Source: Blattamonas nauphoetae (taxonomy: Eukaryota > Preaxostyla > Oxymonadida). Taken from it: a stretch of 48,830 bases of DNA. Both the position numbers and the translations under genes were made by a program. Under the pieces are notes generated by a model. The model saw only the letters and a program-made list of their open reading frames with translations, was not told the origin of the DNA and did not search any database. Location: assembly GCA_033064195.1 (NCBI GenBank), contig JARBJD010000450.1:1-48830 (forward strand). The letters run 5' to 3'. Each line of letters opens with the position of its first letter. The first letter of the stretch is position 1. Below are positions 39,530-48,830 of the stretch, piece after piece.

Positions 39530-40600
39530 ATGACAATCTGGCCCCGTGTGATCCAGATGAGAGCTGGAACTCTCCCATCTCCATTCTCTGCCGATATTCC
39601 CACCGTCCCAACATTGCAGGAACCTTTCCTTCATTTCGATGCCAAATCTAAATTGTCGTTTGAAGACAAATCAAGACTTTACAATTCCCTTGTTGACCTC
39701 GTGAAAGCTGATTACCCATTTGACAATTCACTTCAAGACAAAGCTGTTCAGCTTCTTAAGAATCTCGAACCACATTAGGGCAACCAATTTGTGAAGAAAC
39801 TCGTCACAGACCTCGTTCCCTCTTCAGACGGATCGACTTCTGGGTTTGTGGAGAGCATTTTGACCCTGCTGTCATCTCCCCACTCGACTGTGGCTGCAGC
39901 GGCATTGTCATTCCTCAACAGCACCGTAGAAGTTTCTAAGCCTGCAATTCGATCTCGTCTCGTGAAGTCTGATCTCGTCACCAAAATTATCGCGTTTTTT
40001 CAACCTCACACACTGCCGATTTCAGGAAATGAAGAGATTATCAGCCAACTGACCAAAATCATCCAAGAATGTGTTTACCTCGCAACTTCATCATCTCTCC
40101 TTTCCCAACCCATCACTGATGCTATTGGCAAAGTTAATCATCGTGAAATGATCTTTCAGAAGGTCGTGGTTCCATCGTCTCAATTTTTGGTATTTTTGAT
40201 CTCAAATTGGAATATCCTCAATCGAGACTTGTTTCGCTCCTTCATGTCTCTATTGACAACACTTCTTGATTTCAGCCCATTTCATCGTCCAACATTGGAA
40301 TATGTTCTCGCATCTCCGATTGTGATGACATTATCAAGTTGTCTCTCATTCATCGAAGATGATTGGTGTCTCCGAAATATTCTCGTGAACATCAGGTATA
40401 TGCTGTATGAATGGATGGGAGAAACTGCAGAAGCGATCCAATCTGGACAACGGATGATGCAAGAGCTGCTTTCTGAAAACTTCGAAGACAAACTCGAACA
40501 GATACTGATGAACGATAAAAGCGTAGATCGCGGTGGCTCCGTTGTTCGTATGTCTCACACCATCTCACAACTGCTGGAATCGAATGTGGTAAGAGAATGA
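39530..40600 (+). pseudogene. ARM-like tandem family, copy 13, with an in-frame TAG
   Basis: The start at 39530 is set by the shared leader MTI.PRVIQMRAGTLPS of copies 13 and 14. Blocks: LSFEDKSRLYNSLVDLVKAD, YPFDNSLQDKAVQLLKNLEP, TLLSSPHSTVAAAALSFL, FQPHTLPISGNEEII, VNHREMIFQKVVVPSSQF, FHRPTLEYVLASPIVM and LLSENFEDKLEQIL. TAG at 39776-39778 stands at the place of the conserved Trp in LEP.WG (TGG to TAG is one change). The rest of the frame is intact, which points to a recent nonsense change or to read-through. Confidence 0.8.
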
Positions 40601-40787
40601 ACCGTTTCACATCCACAAGAATAATTCTGTCCTCTCTCACTTCACTCTTCCGACATTTCGACGAAATCACCAATCTGCATTCATTTTTCTCCGATTGTTG
40701 CTTCAAAGCCTCTCCCAGGAAGAACAGTATCTTCTTCCCATAGCTTGGAAACACATTGACACAAAGTTCCACCATCCGGATAATAGA

Positions 40788-41276
40788 ATGACAATCATCC
40801 CCCGTGTGATCCAGATGAGAGCTGGAACTCTCCCGTCTCAATTCTCTGCCGATGTACCCATCGTCACAACATTGCAGGAACCTTTCCTTCATTTCGATGT
40901 GCACTCAGAATTTTCGTTTGAAGACAATTCAAGAATTTACAATTCCCTAGTTGACCTCGTGAAAACTGACTATCAATTTGACAACGCACTTCAGGAAAGA
41001 GCTGTCCAGTTTTTGAAGAGCCACGAACCATACAACAACCAACTTGCGTCGAAACTCGTCACAGAACTCGTTCCCTCTTCAGATAGATCGACATCTGGAT
41101 TTATCGACAGCATTGCCACTCTGTTGTCATCTCCCCACTCGACGGTGATGGCAGCAGCGATGTCGTTCCTTCGACAAACAATCCTTTTTTCATCGCCTGC
41201 GATTCGATCTCGTCTCGTGGAGTCTGATCTCATATCAAATGGGACAATATTTTTGACATCATCGTTCCAAACCTAG
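40788..41276 (+). pseudogene. ARM-like tandem family, copy 14, 3'-truncated
   Basis: It starts like copy 13 (MTIIPRVIQMRAGTLPS) and keeps FSFEDNSRIYNSLVDLVKTD, YQFDNALQERAVQFLKSHEP, TLLSSPHSTVMAAAMSFL and RSRLVESDLIS. Homology stops near 41237, about 150 residues in, followed by a short unrelated end. The two C-terminal thirds are missing. It is probably the broken end of the array; the following DNA (41280-41477) holds no family sequence. Confidence 0.85.
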
Positions 41277-41477
41277 AATGGACAATTTCTCAAAATCCGT
41301 AAATCCTTCACCAATTGAGATGATATGTATTCTTTAATTGAGATTCTTGAAGTTTTGATCTCCAAGACTGCTCAACTTTCCGATGTGGTGTGATCGAACC
41401 ATAATTGTGATATTCTGTCAGAGATTTTCTGAAAAGGGCGTTTTCCGATTTCGCTGTCTGTCTACTGCAGTTTTGTC
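41277..41477. other. Intergenic DNA after the array
   Basis: A/T-rich, no open frame, no match to the spacers or trailers. It marks the boundary between the tandem array and the intron-bearing genes. Confidence 0.5.
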
Positions 41478-43676
41478 ATGAATAAAATTGCCATCAGTAT
41501 TTTGGATACAGTATGTTCTCTCTATTTTGTCATCTCACATCAATCTAACATACTTGGCTTCTCCGTCGTTTTTTCGCGTTGTTCCTCCTCTATCTCACCT
41601 GTATGCTCATTTTTTCTTTCTTCTATCTCTCTCTCCCAGCAAGACATCCTCACAGTGCTCAACACTTTCTCCTTCCAACGTCCCTTCCCTCAGCTGAGAA
41701 AAGCTCAGTGCTTCCCCCCATCACAGGCTGTGAAGAAAGAAGTGAGATAAAACTCGGTGTGCTCTGCCCTCTAATCTTTGCATCTCTTTGGACATCTCTC
41801 AGTCAGCATATCTGCATCCTCGTTGACCAAGCACCCCTCCCACACGTTTTCACTCCTCTCTCGCCCAACCTCGCCTTCCCCCTGCCATCAGAGGTTCGAT
41901 CTCTCCCTCTCCATCATTTTTCCTTCCCTCATTGTAGCTTTTCCGTTCGATCATTTCACGTGATGGAAACTTCGCCTGTGTTGTCATTTCCACGGGATGG
42001 ATGAAGAACATCAGACAAACGTTCAACACAACAGCCATGACCAATCTGACAGTACCCATTTCAACGTTCATGTGAAAGACTTCGGCAGATTGTTTGTGTG
42101 CCTCTACCCACTTTTCATCCCCTTATCCTCCATCACTGTCTTCCATTCCTCCCAACTTCTCCTTCACTCTCATTTCTGTTCCTATAGGGCGTCAATTTCC
42201 TCAACAGCTGACTGGACAAACTCACGAGAGCTCTTTCCGAAGCAGGCTATGTCGAGCGGAAGTATCAGAACGCTGCCCCTGTGTGTCCCTCAATCTCTCT
42301 CATTCTTTCTTTTCTTCATACTTCTTTTCTCGTCTAGGTTAGTATGATTGGAGACTCGTCAATGTCAACGACAACCCAACCTTTCCGTCTGACAAAGATC
42401 TCAAAACGCGAGACGAACCCGCCTTCCGCGCGTGTGTCCCCTCTTCCCCATTCCTCACAGTAACAACAACAAGAAGGTCGTGCTGTGCGGGCACAGTACA
42501 GATGACATTATCACCTACCGCTTTCTGACAAGTAGCGTCGTAGACCAGTCCTGGATAGACACATACATCTTTGCTGTCATCACTTCGGGTGCTCCCTTCG
42601 GTGGTGCTCCAATGGCGGATGGGTTTTCAGCGTCACCACGAAAGTGACTGTTCTCATGGGTATGCTGGGAGAGCTGAGCCTTCTTTAGGTATTATTGATG
42701 ATTCACACCATTTTTCTGTTGTACTCGTTCATTCTTTGTCGTTCTTTCCATCGCAGGTAGGAGCATCCACAATCAGTACTCTGACGCAAGATTGCGCCTG
42801 TCTGCACTGGATGATCCCCAACAAGAACACATTCGACGACGACTGCGTCGTTGTCCGGCTCAAAAGTGTGCTTTCCACTTCATCCTTCATCTTATTGACC
42901 ATTTTCGTTCACATCTTCAAAACATCCACAGTCCTCTCCCCTCCTCCCCTCCAACATATCCTCCCTTCACCCACTCTCCCCCTCTCCCATCTCTCTGCTT
43001 GCAAAGGTGACAATGTGTGCAAAATCTTCATGAAGAACATGACGTGGACTGACAACAAGGCAGGCAAGGCCTGTGTGAAGACAGCCGTCCAACGCACACG
43101 AAACAACACCGACCAGCCTCTCGTCCTACCGAAGGTGATGACACACGTGATGTACTCGATTGGTCTGTATTCCTCCTGTTTCTGCCATTCCCATGCTCTC
43201 TCCATCATTCTCCGTTACTCTTGCCTTTTCTGCCCATCATTCGTGTTTCCTTCTTTTCTGACTTTCTTCATCGTCGTTAGGTATCAATGCCACTGCCGGT
43301 GTGATTCTGAATGCAACCAGTCAGCGCTGGTCGTCAGACACGCATTCTGATTACTACATGGATGGTGATGGCACAGTTCCGACTGTTTCACTCAGTAGTG
43401 TGTCTCTTTCCCGTTCCATCTCTCTCTGTGCCCTTTCTTGCCATTCTTCTTGCTCTCCCTTCCCTCGCCTTATTCTCCCTCTTTTCTCGTCCTTCGCAGT
43501 CACCCCACTGGTGGAGAGACACCTCGCTCGTTTAGTTCCACACATACCGTGGCTGTGACCACATAGGCATTCTTCAAGATGCCGTCCCCATTGCCCGTAT
43601 TTTGGACATCATTGCCCAGGCAACTGCCGAGGAAATGGAATATGATGACTCACTCAACCCTCCCGACATTTTTTAG
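41478..43676 (+). CDS. LCAT/PDAT-like lipid acyltransferase or phospholipase, multi-exon
   Basis: Pieces of the LCAT-type alpha/beta hydrolase occur in order. FNVHVKDFG near 42060 and SEAGYVERKYQNAAP near 42250 are followed by YDWRLVNVNDNPTF. The nucleophile region VVLCGHSTDD (42475-42510) precedes FAVITSGAPFGGAP. MTHVMYSIG, DGDGTVPTVSLSS (Asp motif, near 43375) and YRGCDHIGIL (His, near 43550) complete the triad order. The frames are separated by 50-250 bp pyrimidine-rich introns ending in AG (for example CTCGTCTAG, CATCGCAG, CGTTAG). The enzyme would move acyl groups between phospholipids and sterols or diacylglycerol. In-frame TGA (42209) and TAG (43533), and Asp where the elbow normally has Gly, Ala or Ser, leave activity in doubt. 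Exon borders are approximate. Confidence 0.7.
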
Positions 43677-44181
43677 CCGTCTATGTTCTTTCACCACACC
43701 TTTATCCTACTGCCTTTACCATTCTGTACTTACAGAGAGTTCCATGCTTTTTACTAAATACTGGACCGACATGGTGTCTAGACTATTGTGGAGAGACGTA
43801 TCTTGATTCTATCCAGAGTCATCGAATCCTTATCCTCCGTCATGAGGGCCGATCCATTCTCATCCTCCGTGTCATCCTCCATCTACTCATGGATAATACC
43901 TCCAACCAAAGCGAAAGCCAAAGTAGCTGCTGCTAATCAGGCTAAACTAAAGACTTCTACGGCACCGAAGACAAAATAGAAGACGCAAGGATCCACCCCA
44001 GTCACATCACTACATCGCACTCCATCACACCCGAATGTCTCAGTGAAACGAAGTCATGCTCTTGGCCCAGCGGACCAGGTCAAACAAGCTCTCTCAGCAC
44101 AATCGACGCTGCCACCGTTGAGTTCGAACATCAAGACTCTCCAAATGTTGCTGCCAATCAATGAAAAAATAGGAGACGTCC
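43677..44181 (+). other. Short coding-like frames after the acyltransferase gene
   Basis: Plus frames 43579-43806 and 43788-43979 overlap. The latter ends in a Lys/Ala-rich stretch (KAKAKVAAANQAKLKTSTAP). A third frame from 43971 continues with STIDAATVEFEHQD. None has a recognisable domain or a single open frame, so I leave the stretch uncalled. It could hold exons of the gene that continues at 44182. Confidence 0.35.
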
Positions 44182-44469
44182 ATGCATAGTGTTGTTGAGG
44201 AAACATTCGTTTCGATATGTGACTTGTCTCAAGGAACAACTGACGAAAAGATTCACCTCATCAAACCACCCACTCTCCCTGTCCTCATCTGCTTGCTTGA
44301 ACACCATAACATGGACATCACACATGAATTCGTCACAACGTTGCACAATATTATCCTCGCTGGCGCCCTGATGATACCGGACAACGAATCACACACAGTT
44401 TTTGACAAAAAAGGAAGATTCTGGAAATTTACCAAGAATTTTACAGTCGTGAACGAGGAAGGCTTTTGA
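44182..44469 (+). CDS. Hypothetical helical protein, 95 aa
   Basis: It opens MHSVVEETFVSICDLSQGTT, then has two amphipathic helices (PPTLPVLICLLEHHNMDI, HEFVTTLHNIILAGALMI) of ARM-repeat character, and a basic aromatic end (GRFWKFTKNFTVVNEEGF). It could be the last exon of a larger gene, since the helices resemble one ARM unit. The codons are well behaved in this frame only. Function unknown. Confidence 0.45.
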   Translation: MHSVVEETFVSICDLSQGTTDEKIHLIKPPTLPVLICLLEHHNMDITHEFVTTLHNIILAGALMIPDNESHTVFDKKGRFWKFTKNFTVVNEEGF

Positions 44470-44531
44470 GGACAGTAAACGTACAGCTGCGAATACGCCG
44501 TGCGTACTTCACAGAATGAAATTGCTGGACG

Positions 44532-44981
44532 ATGAGTTCAAGCCGATCATCGCCACGCTTTCCGCTGAAAATTGCAAACGGAGAAGATAATAAGAAATCC
44601 TACGCACTTCAAGCAGTCCCATCTCTGACTGACATCACTGGTCTACATTTACTCATTCCTCCTCATTCAATCACAATCTCTCACTGTTTCTTCGTTGAAA
44701 ACCACACGACTCTTCTTGACGCGAGTATTTTGCAGCAAAAGACAATCAAATACTCAGACGAAACGTGTTCAATTCCATCTTCGGCCTCAACTGAGTTTCG
44801 GATTACGTTTAGCAACGATTTTGCCACTCAGACAGTTTCTCCATCATTGCTGTCAATCGACGCCCACCCACTCCCACCTCCTCGCTTTCTAACTTATCTC
44901 CACCCACCAGTCACTTTACACAACCCTGAAACTCTCTGCTTTGCCTCCATCGCAGACAAGTGTTGTCCAGTCGTCGAATGA
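44532..44981 (+). CDS. Hypothetical protein, 149 aa
   Basis: The 44532 start gives MSSSRSSPRFPLKIANGEDN. The body is rich in Ser, Thr, Pro and beta-prone residues (SITISHCFFVENHTTLL, FRITFSNDFATQTVSPSLLSI). No transmembrane or signal segment is clear. The pyrimidine-rich stretch before 44957 ends CTCCATCGCAG and could be an intron acceptor, so the last 10 codons are uncertain. No family is recognised. Confidence 0.4.
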   Translation: MSSSRSSPRFPLKIANGEDNKKSYALQAVPSLTDITGLHLLIPPHSITISHCFFVENHTTLLDASILQQKTIKYSDETCSIPSSASTEFRITFSNDFATQTVSPSLLSIDAHPLPPPRFLTYLHPPVTLHNPETLCFASIADKCCPVVE

Positions 44982-45311
44982 GATTCAAGTCAAGTGAACT
45001 CTATTCTTCTTTTATTGGCAAAACACCACTCCTCCTCATCTTCACATACCTCTTTCCCAACCTCACCGTTTCTGTCGCTGTGATTCAGCCAGGCTCATCA
45101 CTTCCTTTCGTTTCTCAAACTCCAACATCTGAAGATAAACACACAACGATCACTTTTTACATCGCTTGGTGAATGCTACTTTCATGTTTCACCACTTTGG
45201 GAGTTCTGAACAACGACACTTTTCATTTTTCATTGGAATCCAACTTAGCGTAACTTGGGATGATTCGTTCATATGGAATGACCAATAAGTGATCAAGATG
45301 ACCAGCAATGA

Positions 45312-45533
45312 AGTGAAAGTACGGCAAATTCCCGGATACATTACGATCGTGCTCGTTCAATCAGTGCTCATTCCAATTCTGTCCTCCAGTTGGCGGATGG
45401 TTACCATTTCCGTGAAAATGAAGCAGAAGCTACGGGGAAGGTTTTCACGGGCGGTATCATCACAAATTCTCCTCACCACATTGAAATTGTGTCTGATCGT
45501 TCTCTCCCTCTGGGCTATCCAATCCACCTTTAA
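45312..45533 (+). CDS. Open frame without ATG, possible terminal exon
   Basis: After a TGA at 45309 the frame is open for 73 codons to TAA at 45531. The second half reads like protein: GYHFRENEAEATGKVFTGG, IITNSPHHIEIVSDRSLPLG, YPIHL. A competing ATG frame (45289-45555) is less protein-like. This could be the last exon of a gene whose earlier exons include 44532-44981, but no splice junction is certain. Confidence 0.35.
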   Translation, partial: SESTANSRIHYDRARSISAHSNSVLQLADGYHFRENEAEATGKVFTGGIITNSPHHIEIVSDRSLPLGYPIHL

Positions 45534-46428
45534 ACGACCGGAAAATGAAGCTTAAATGTCGTAGACCCTCAATAGATCATGAAAGGTGTTCTCTTGATCT
45601 GTAGATCCATTTTACGGCCCTGCCAACGAGATCAAGTAATTTCAGCTCATTTCGTCAATTTTGTCATTGATTTAATTTTATGAAAAACTATCGAGAGAAA
45701 AAGATCGATGGTGAAGTTTTATGAGAGAGGAATGTGCGCTAGAAACGAAAAGAACGAAGATAGCGTCAGATTCTGAGTTTATCCAGAAGGATCGAGTCAT
45801 TCATCGAGGAGGAGAAGGAGCATGATGTGATTTGGAGGGATTCTGCGAACGAGAGATGAAAAGAGCAGGGTGTTCGCGTTCGCTGTGTTCTTTCCATCCT
45901 CCTCCCAATAACCATCAGCAGACATATCCTTGGGAACGAACGAACTGGAAACTGAGACAGTACTTCGATGGAGAACTCTGCGATCATTTCCTTCACCAGA
46001 ACTGGTCTTCTTCAGTAAGGTTGCGCAGTACAGATGACATAAACAGCCGGTAGAGGATATTCATCAACGTGAGGGATGGAAGACGGCGTGGAGCGATGGC
46101 AGACAAGACTGCTCACTGTGGACGATAAGCTATCGTCTTGCAGCTGATGAAAATGAGGAGTTCATTGTTCTTCACTTTCTGCTCTGAGGACGATGAAGAG
46201 CGGTGGAGAGTAAGAGTGGAGGACAGGAGATAAGGTGAGCTGCCAGGAAGTTTAACAGCATGGGGAGTCCGTCAGAGCAGGCGACACAGTTGCTGCAGTT
46301 GGCGAGTCGCATTGTCATTCAGTGCATGAGGGGAGATATGATAGCTGCTTTCTCTCTATTTCCTGTCTCTTCCTATCCTTCTCTTCTTCTTCCATCTGCA
46401 TCAGCTTCTCCTCTCGCTCTCTTCACTT
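45534..46428. other. Region with conflicting short frames on both strands
   Basis: On the minus strand, protein-like words occur in more than one frame (for example DGLPMLLNFLAAHLISCPP near 46200 and PKDMSADGYWEEDGKN near 45920). On the plus strand, 46260 opens MGSPSEQATQLLQLASRIVI. I cannot decide which strand is coding, and no gene is called. Decayed or spliced minus-strand exons that continue the segment at 46620-46920 are possible. Confidence 0.3.
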
Positions 46429-46624
46429 TCATAATCTCCCGCCTTGTCCTTTCGATTTGATCCTTTGGTTTCGGTGGGAATGGATTGGCTTCTTCTCGCT
46501 CCTTACTCGCTTGAGCCCTCGCTCGCACGATATGCTTGAGCTGTTACTCAAGTTGATCCTCCCTCTTCTTCTCTTCCTTCCTTCCTCCACCTCTTCTCCC
46601 ACACTCATCCGTGTTGTTTTCAGA

Positions 46625-46930
46625 TGACTGTTCAAAAGCATTGATTTCTCGCCAGCTGTGACAAATAGCGGCTCGATGCTGAACTCGTCGAATCCAACCA
46701 CTGACATCTCGAACGCGTTTGGTGCCCGTTTAGTCTCGTCCAAGCCAGTCGAGCAGAGAGGAGGGAAGAAGACGACGATCAGCTCGGATTGGGCGTTGTC
46801 GACGATGCGAGTGGGATTCAGAGTGACAAGCTTGATAGTTCTTGTCTTCATCTCTTTTCGGATGAACGAGAGGAGACTGTCGATCATGAATTTGACAACG
46901 ACCTTCTTCCTCTCCTTTTCTCCTCGTTCA
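46625..46930 (-). CDS. Minus-strand coding segment, unknown protein
   Basis: Codon use is clearly better on this strand (CTC, ATC and GTC favoured). The reading contains VVVKFMIDSLLSFIRKEMK, IKLVTLNPTRIVDNAQSE, LIVVFFPPLCSTGLD and EMSVVGFDEFSIEPLFVTAG. The open frame extends to 46429 but becomes Arg/Lys-rich and repetitive beyond HLKTTR, suggesting an intron or decay there. Upstream, NEFELMTQHIGLVIVNSLVR (46884-47105, another frame) may be the previous exon. No family is recognised. Confidence 0.4.
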
Positions 46931-46999
46931 TCACTCTTTCCCACTCCGACTTCATTCTAACCAGTGAGTTCACAATAACAAGTCCGATATGTTGTGTCA

Positions 47000-47814
47000 T
47001 CAGCTCAAACTCATTCTGCTTCCCTCCCTTCCTCTCATTCTCCATCCACCCACCCAAAACACAATGGTGTCCACCAAATCCCAAACATGCGAATACGAGT
47101 GCCACTCAGCATCGAAATCTGGTGAAGACTGGACATTGTGGTTGGAGTGACAAGGAGTGTGGTGTGAGGTGTCTGTATGAATCGGAGAGGAGAGAGGTGC
47201 TTTGTGGAGAGGCGAAGACCCGGGAGTGTGTTGGGAAGACGGACACTCCTGATTCTGTTCCATTTCGTCTGGTTGAGCAGTTGCGTCTTCGTCTTCCTTC
47301 GCTTCTGGTTCACCACCATCTGTCTTTTGTTCTTTTCCTCCTTCCTGCGGGTGTGGATCTTTCTCCGCTTATCCTTTGCCTGTCGCTGTTTCCTCTTCAG
47401 TCTTCGTTTGAAACTCTTCGATTATCCCTCCCTTCTTGTTCTTGTTGTTGTGGCTCTTCTTTCACTTCCTCTCCCCCCTCTCCACTTGCCTCTTCCTCTC
47501 CATCTTCCTTCTCCTCCCATTCTCCTCCTCAACCATGAACACATCGGTTCCTTCCATCCTGCCCGGATTTCCATCCGTCAGGAATGAGATTGGAATAGTT
47601 CGTTGTCGTCATCAGCTTGTTCTTTTGGCTCGTCTTGTTCAGCGGCTGGTTTGGAATTCTGTGCTTCTGTTTCGCTCATCTTCTCTTCAAACGCACTTAC
47701 GCTCTTCCTTGTCTCGTCGCTCTGGTCGACAACACGCAACTGCCTTCACCTGATTCCTGGTTGGACTGGGTAACAGCCACGTGGGTGTTGGTGAGGGAGG
47801 AGAGGATGTGAGAA
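47000..47814. other. Pyrimidine-rich stretch without a supported gene
   Basis: From 47280 to 47540 the plus strand is almost entirely C and T, giving Leu/Ser-rich plus and Glu/Lys-rich minus frames. This is low-complexity DNA, perhaps an intron. At 47100-47260 a plus frame (KTGHCGWSDKECGVRCLYESE) looks Cys-rich but stands alone. Confidence 0.4.
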
Positions 47815-48493
47815 CACACAAATCAACCTCTCCCTTACACACTTCGTTCGCCAATCTCCGTTGCAGAAGAGTGGAGGGGCAGAAGGAAGACTTGGGTGGC
47901 AGTGAGCAACGAGTCTAAAAGATGGGAGGGTGCAGAAACGCCTTCTCCGTCGAGAGTGTGCGAGGTCAAAACCACTTCAGCTTCCAGCGGATTGATGTTG
48001 GGCACGTCGGAAAGAGACAAGAAACTGGAAGAGGTGAAAGGCGGGGAGATCCCTTTGTATGGAGGAGAGAGTAGAAGATGTGGACGAAAGACGATTCCGG
48101 TCAAGGTCAGTTGCCAATTTTGAAGCAGAGACACAAATCTGAGCAATGACACGAACGAAGAAACTGTTGTGGGTTCCTTTCGACAAGTGAAGCGAATACA
48201 GTCCAAAGGTGCGGGAGGAACGAAATAGATCGTTGCAGAAGCCAAGGAACAGATAAGGTACGAAGAGCGATTCATATTTCTCCGGGATGCTGTCGAGGTG
48301 TAAGAGATGATTGGATAGCCGTTGACACAAGTTTGTGTGTATGTTCTTCTGTCTTTTCAACCACTTTCAGAAGGGTACTGGTGACTTCAAGGAGAGGAGG
48401 TCGGCCCGAATGAGCGGTGGAAAGGCTAATTCGATCCATCAAGTCTGGTCCTTCCGTTGAACTCTCGCTCGACGACAGCCAAGATCGCTTCAT
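47815..48493 (-). pseudogene. Minus-strand gene, multi-exon or frameshifted, unknown product
   Basis: Three frames carry good codon use in turn. The first, upstream, reads MDRISLSTAHSGRPPLLEV and LLKVVEKTEEHTHKLV. The second reads LHLDSIPEKYESLFVPYLFL, GFCNDLFRSSRTFGLYSL and FVRVIAQICVSASKLATD. The third reads DVPNINPLEAEVVLTSH to ATEIGERSV and stops at 47835. The second and third are separated by a CTTTCACCTCTTCCAG acceptor-like sequence, so an intron is plausible. The first to second step (near 48315) has no splice signal and looks like a frameshift. The protein is helical, HEAT-like, without a recognised family, and its 5' part probably lies to the right. Confidence 0.45.
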
Positions 48494-48830
48494 TCACCCG
48501 GATGAAGTCCTCCCATCTGTTTTTCGAACAATGAGTCCAGAGAAAGGCAAAACGTGAACATTAGGAGCTTGCTCAGGCTGACCAAAAGTGTCGTGAAATC
48601 TAGATAACGTTGGTCGTAGAGATCTTTGGGTGAGGAGGGATGGAGAGGAACGAGTTGTTGTTTGGTAGGTCAGTTTTGTAAGTTTTAGCTGGTTCCGGGT
48701 CAAGGCCGGTGAACCACTACCACAACACGGCCGAGTGAGAGGTGAGAACAAGAAAGAACAAGAGAGCTTGACGCTGTCTGATCTTGATTGATAGCCACTA
48801 GTTGTAATTGTTCGAATACATCGTTTGTTT
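48494..48830 (-). other. Upstream continuation of the right-edge minus-strand gene
   Basis: The minus strand contains coding-like words in two frames (DLYDQRYLDFTTLLVSLSK near 48600 and WEDFIRVNEAILAVVERE near 48500). They may be earlier exons of the gene at 47815-48493. The 85-codon frame 48494-48751 is less convincing. The right 80 bp show nothing. Confidence 0.3.

Noticed and set aside
46789-47538. 249-codon plus ORF, Leu/Ser-rich
   Set aside because: Mostly reads a pure pyrimidine stretch and the antisense of a better minus-strand coding segment.

Overview
The window is eukaryotic nuclear DNA, most likely from an oxymonad flagellate close to Blattamonas nauphoetae. Three things point there. 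A tandem array of ~355-aa helical proteins matches, from memory, a large hypothetical family in that genome. The cellular genes at the right carry short GT-AG introns with long pyrimidine tracts. A minus-strand remnant near 14.0-14.5 kb has the style of that organism's beta-helix surface proteins. The species call is an inference; no rRNA or other marker gene is present.

Region 1 (1 to about 8.8-9.25 kb) is the right part of a Polinton/Maverick-like virus fossil that runs off the left edge. It holds a packaging ATPase end (minus strand), small virion-type ORFs, a decayed capsid paralogue, a full-length major capsid ORF (4941-6623), and a fibre-like protein with a peptidase S74 self-cleaving chaperone domain (7085-7978, minus). 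A T-rich box sits just upstream of most of its ORFs. No polymerase or integrase lies in the window. The element looks broken in several places. Two diverged 250-bp direct repeats (about 8.07-8.34 and 8.99-9.25 kb) lie at its right side.

Region 2 (9.25-10.9 kb) has no clear protein gene. It holds a (TTTTTGAA)n tract, two tRNA-like sequences with pol III A and B boxes in opposite orientations, and a hairpin-forming 45-bp repeat in three copies between them.

Region 3 (10.9-41.3 kb) is the centrepiece: fourteen tandem, same-strand, intronless copies of one ARM/HEAT-like gene. Ten of them carry a shared ~350-bp 3' trailer. Spacers of two kinds (A and B) alternate between copies, and a GGGATGATCC box lies about 20 bp before most start codons. 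Copy 1 is split by a 461-bp foldback MITE, copies 11 and 13 have in-frame stops, and copy 14 is cut short. The array also holds a G-rich minisatellite (13.33-13.98 kb), a beta-helix protein remnant, and a truncated RhoGAP gene without its arginine finger (about 19.98-21.71 kb).

Region 4 (41.4-48.8 kb) is a more GC-rich, intron-containing part. It has an LCAT/PDAT-like acyltransferase gene (about 41.48-43.68 kb), several small ORFs of unknown function, and minus-strand coding segments at the right edge that look like pieces of one or two multi-exon or decaying genes.

The window does not encode a pathway. Its main biology is birth-and-death evolution of an unstudied tandem family beside a virus fossil.
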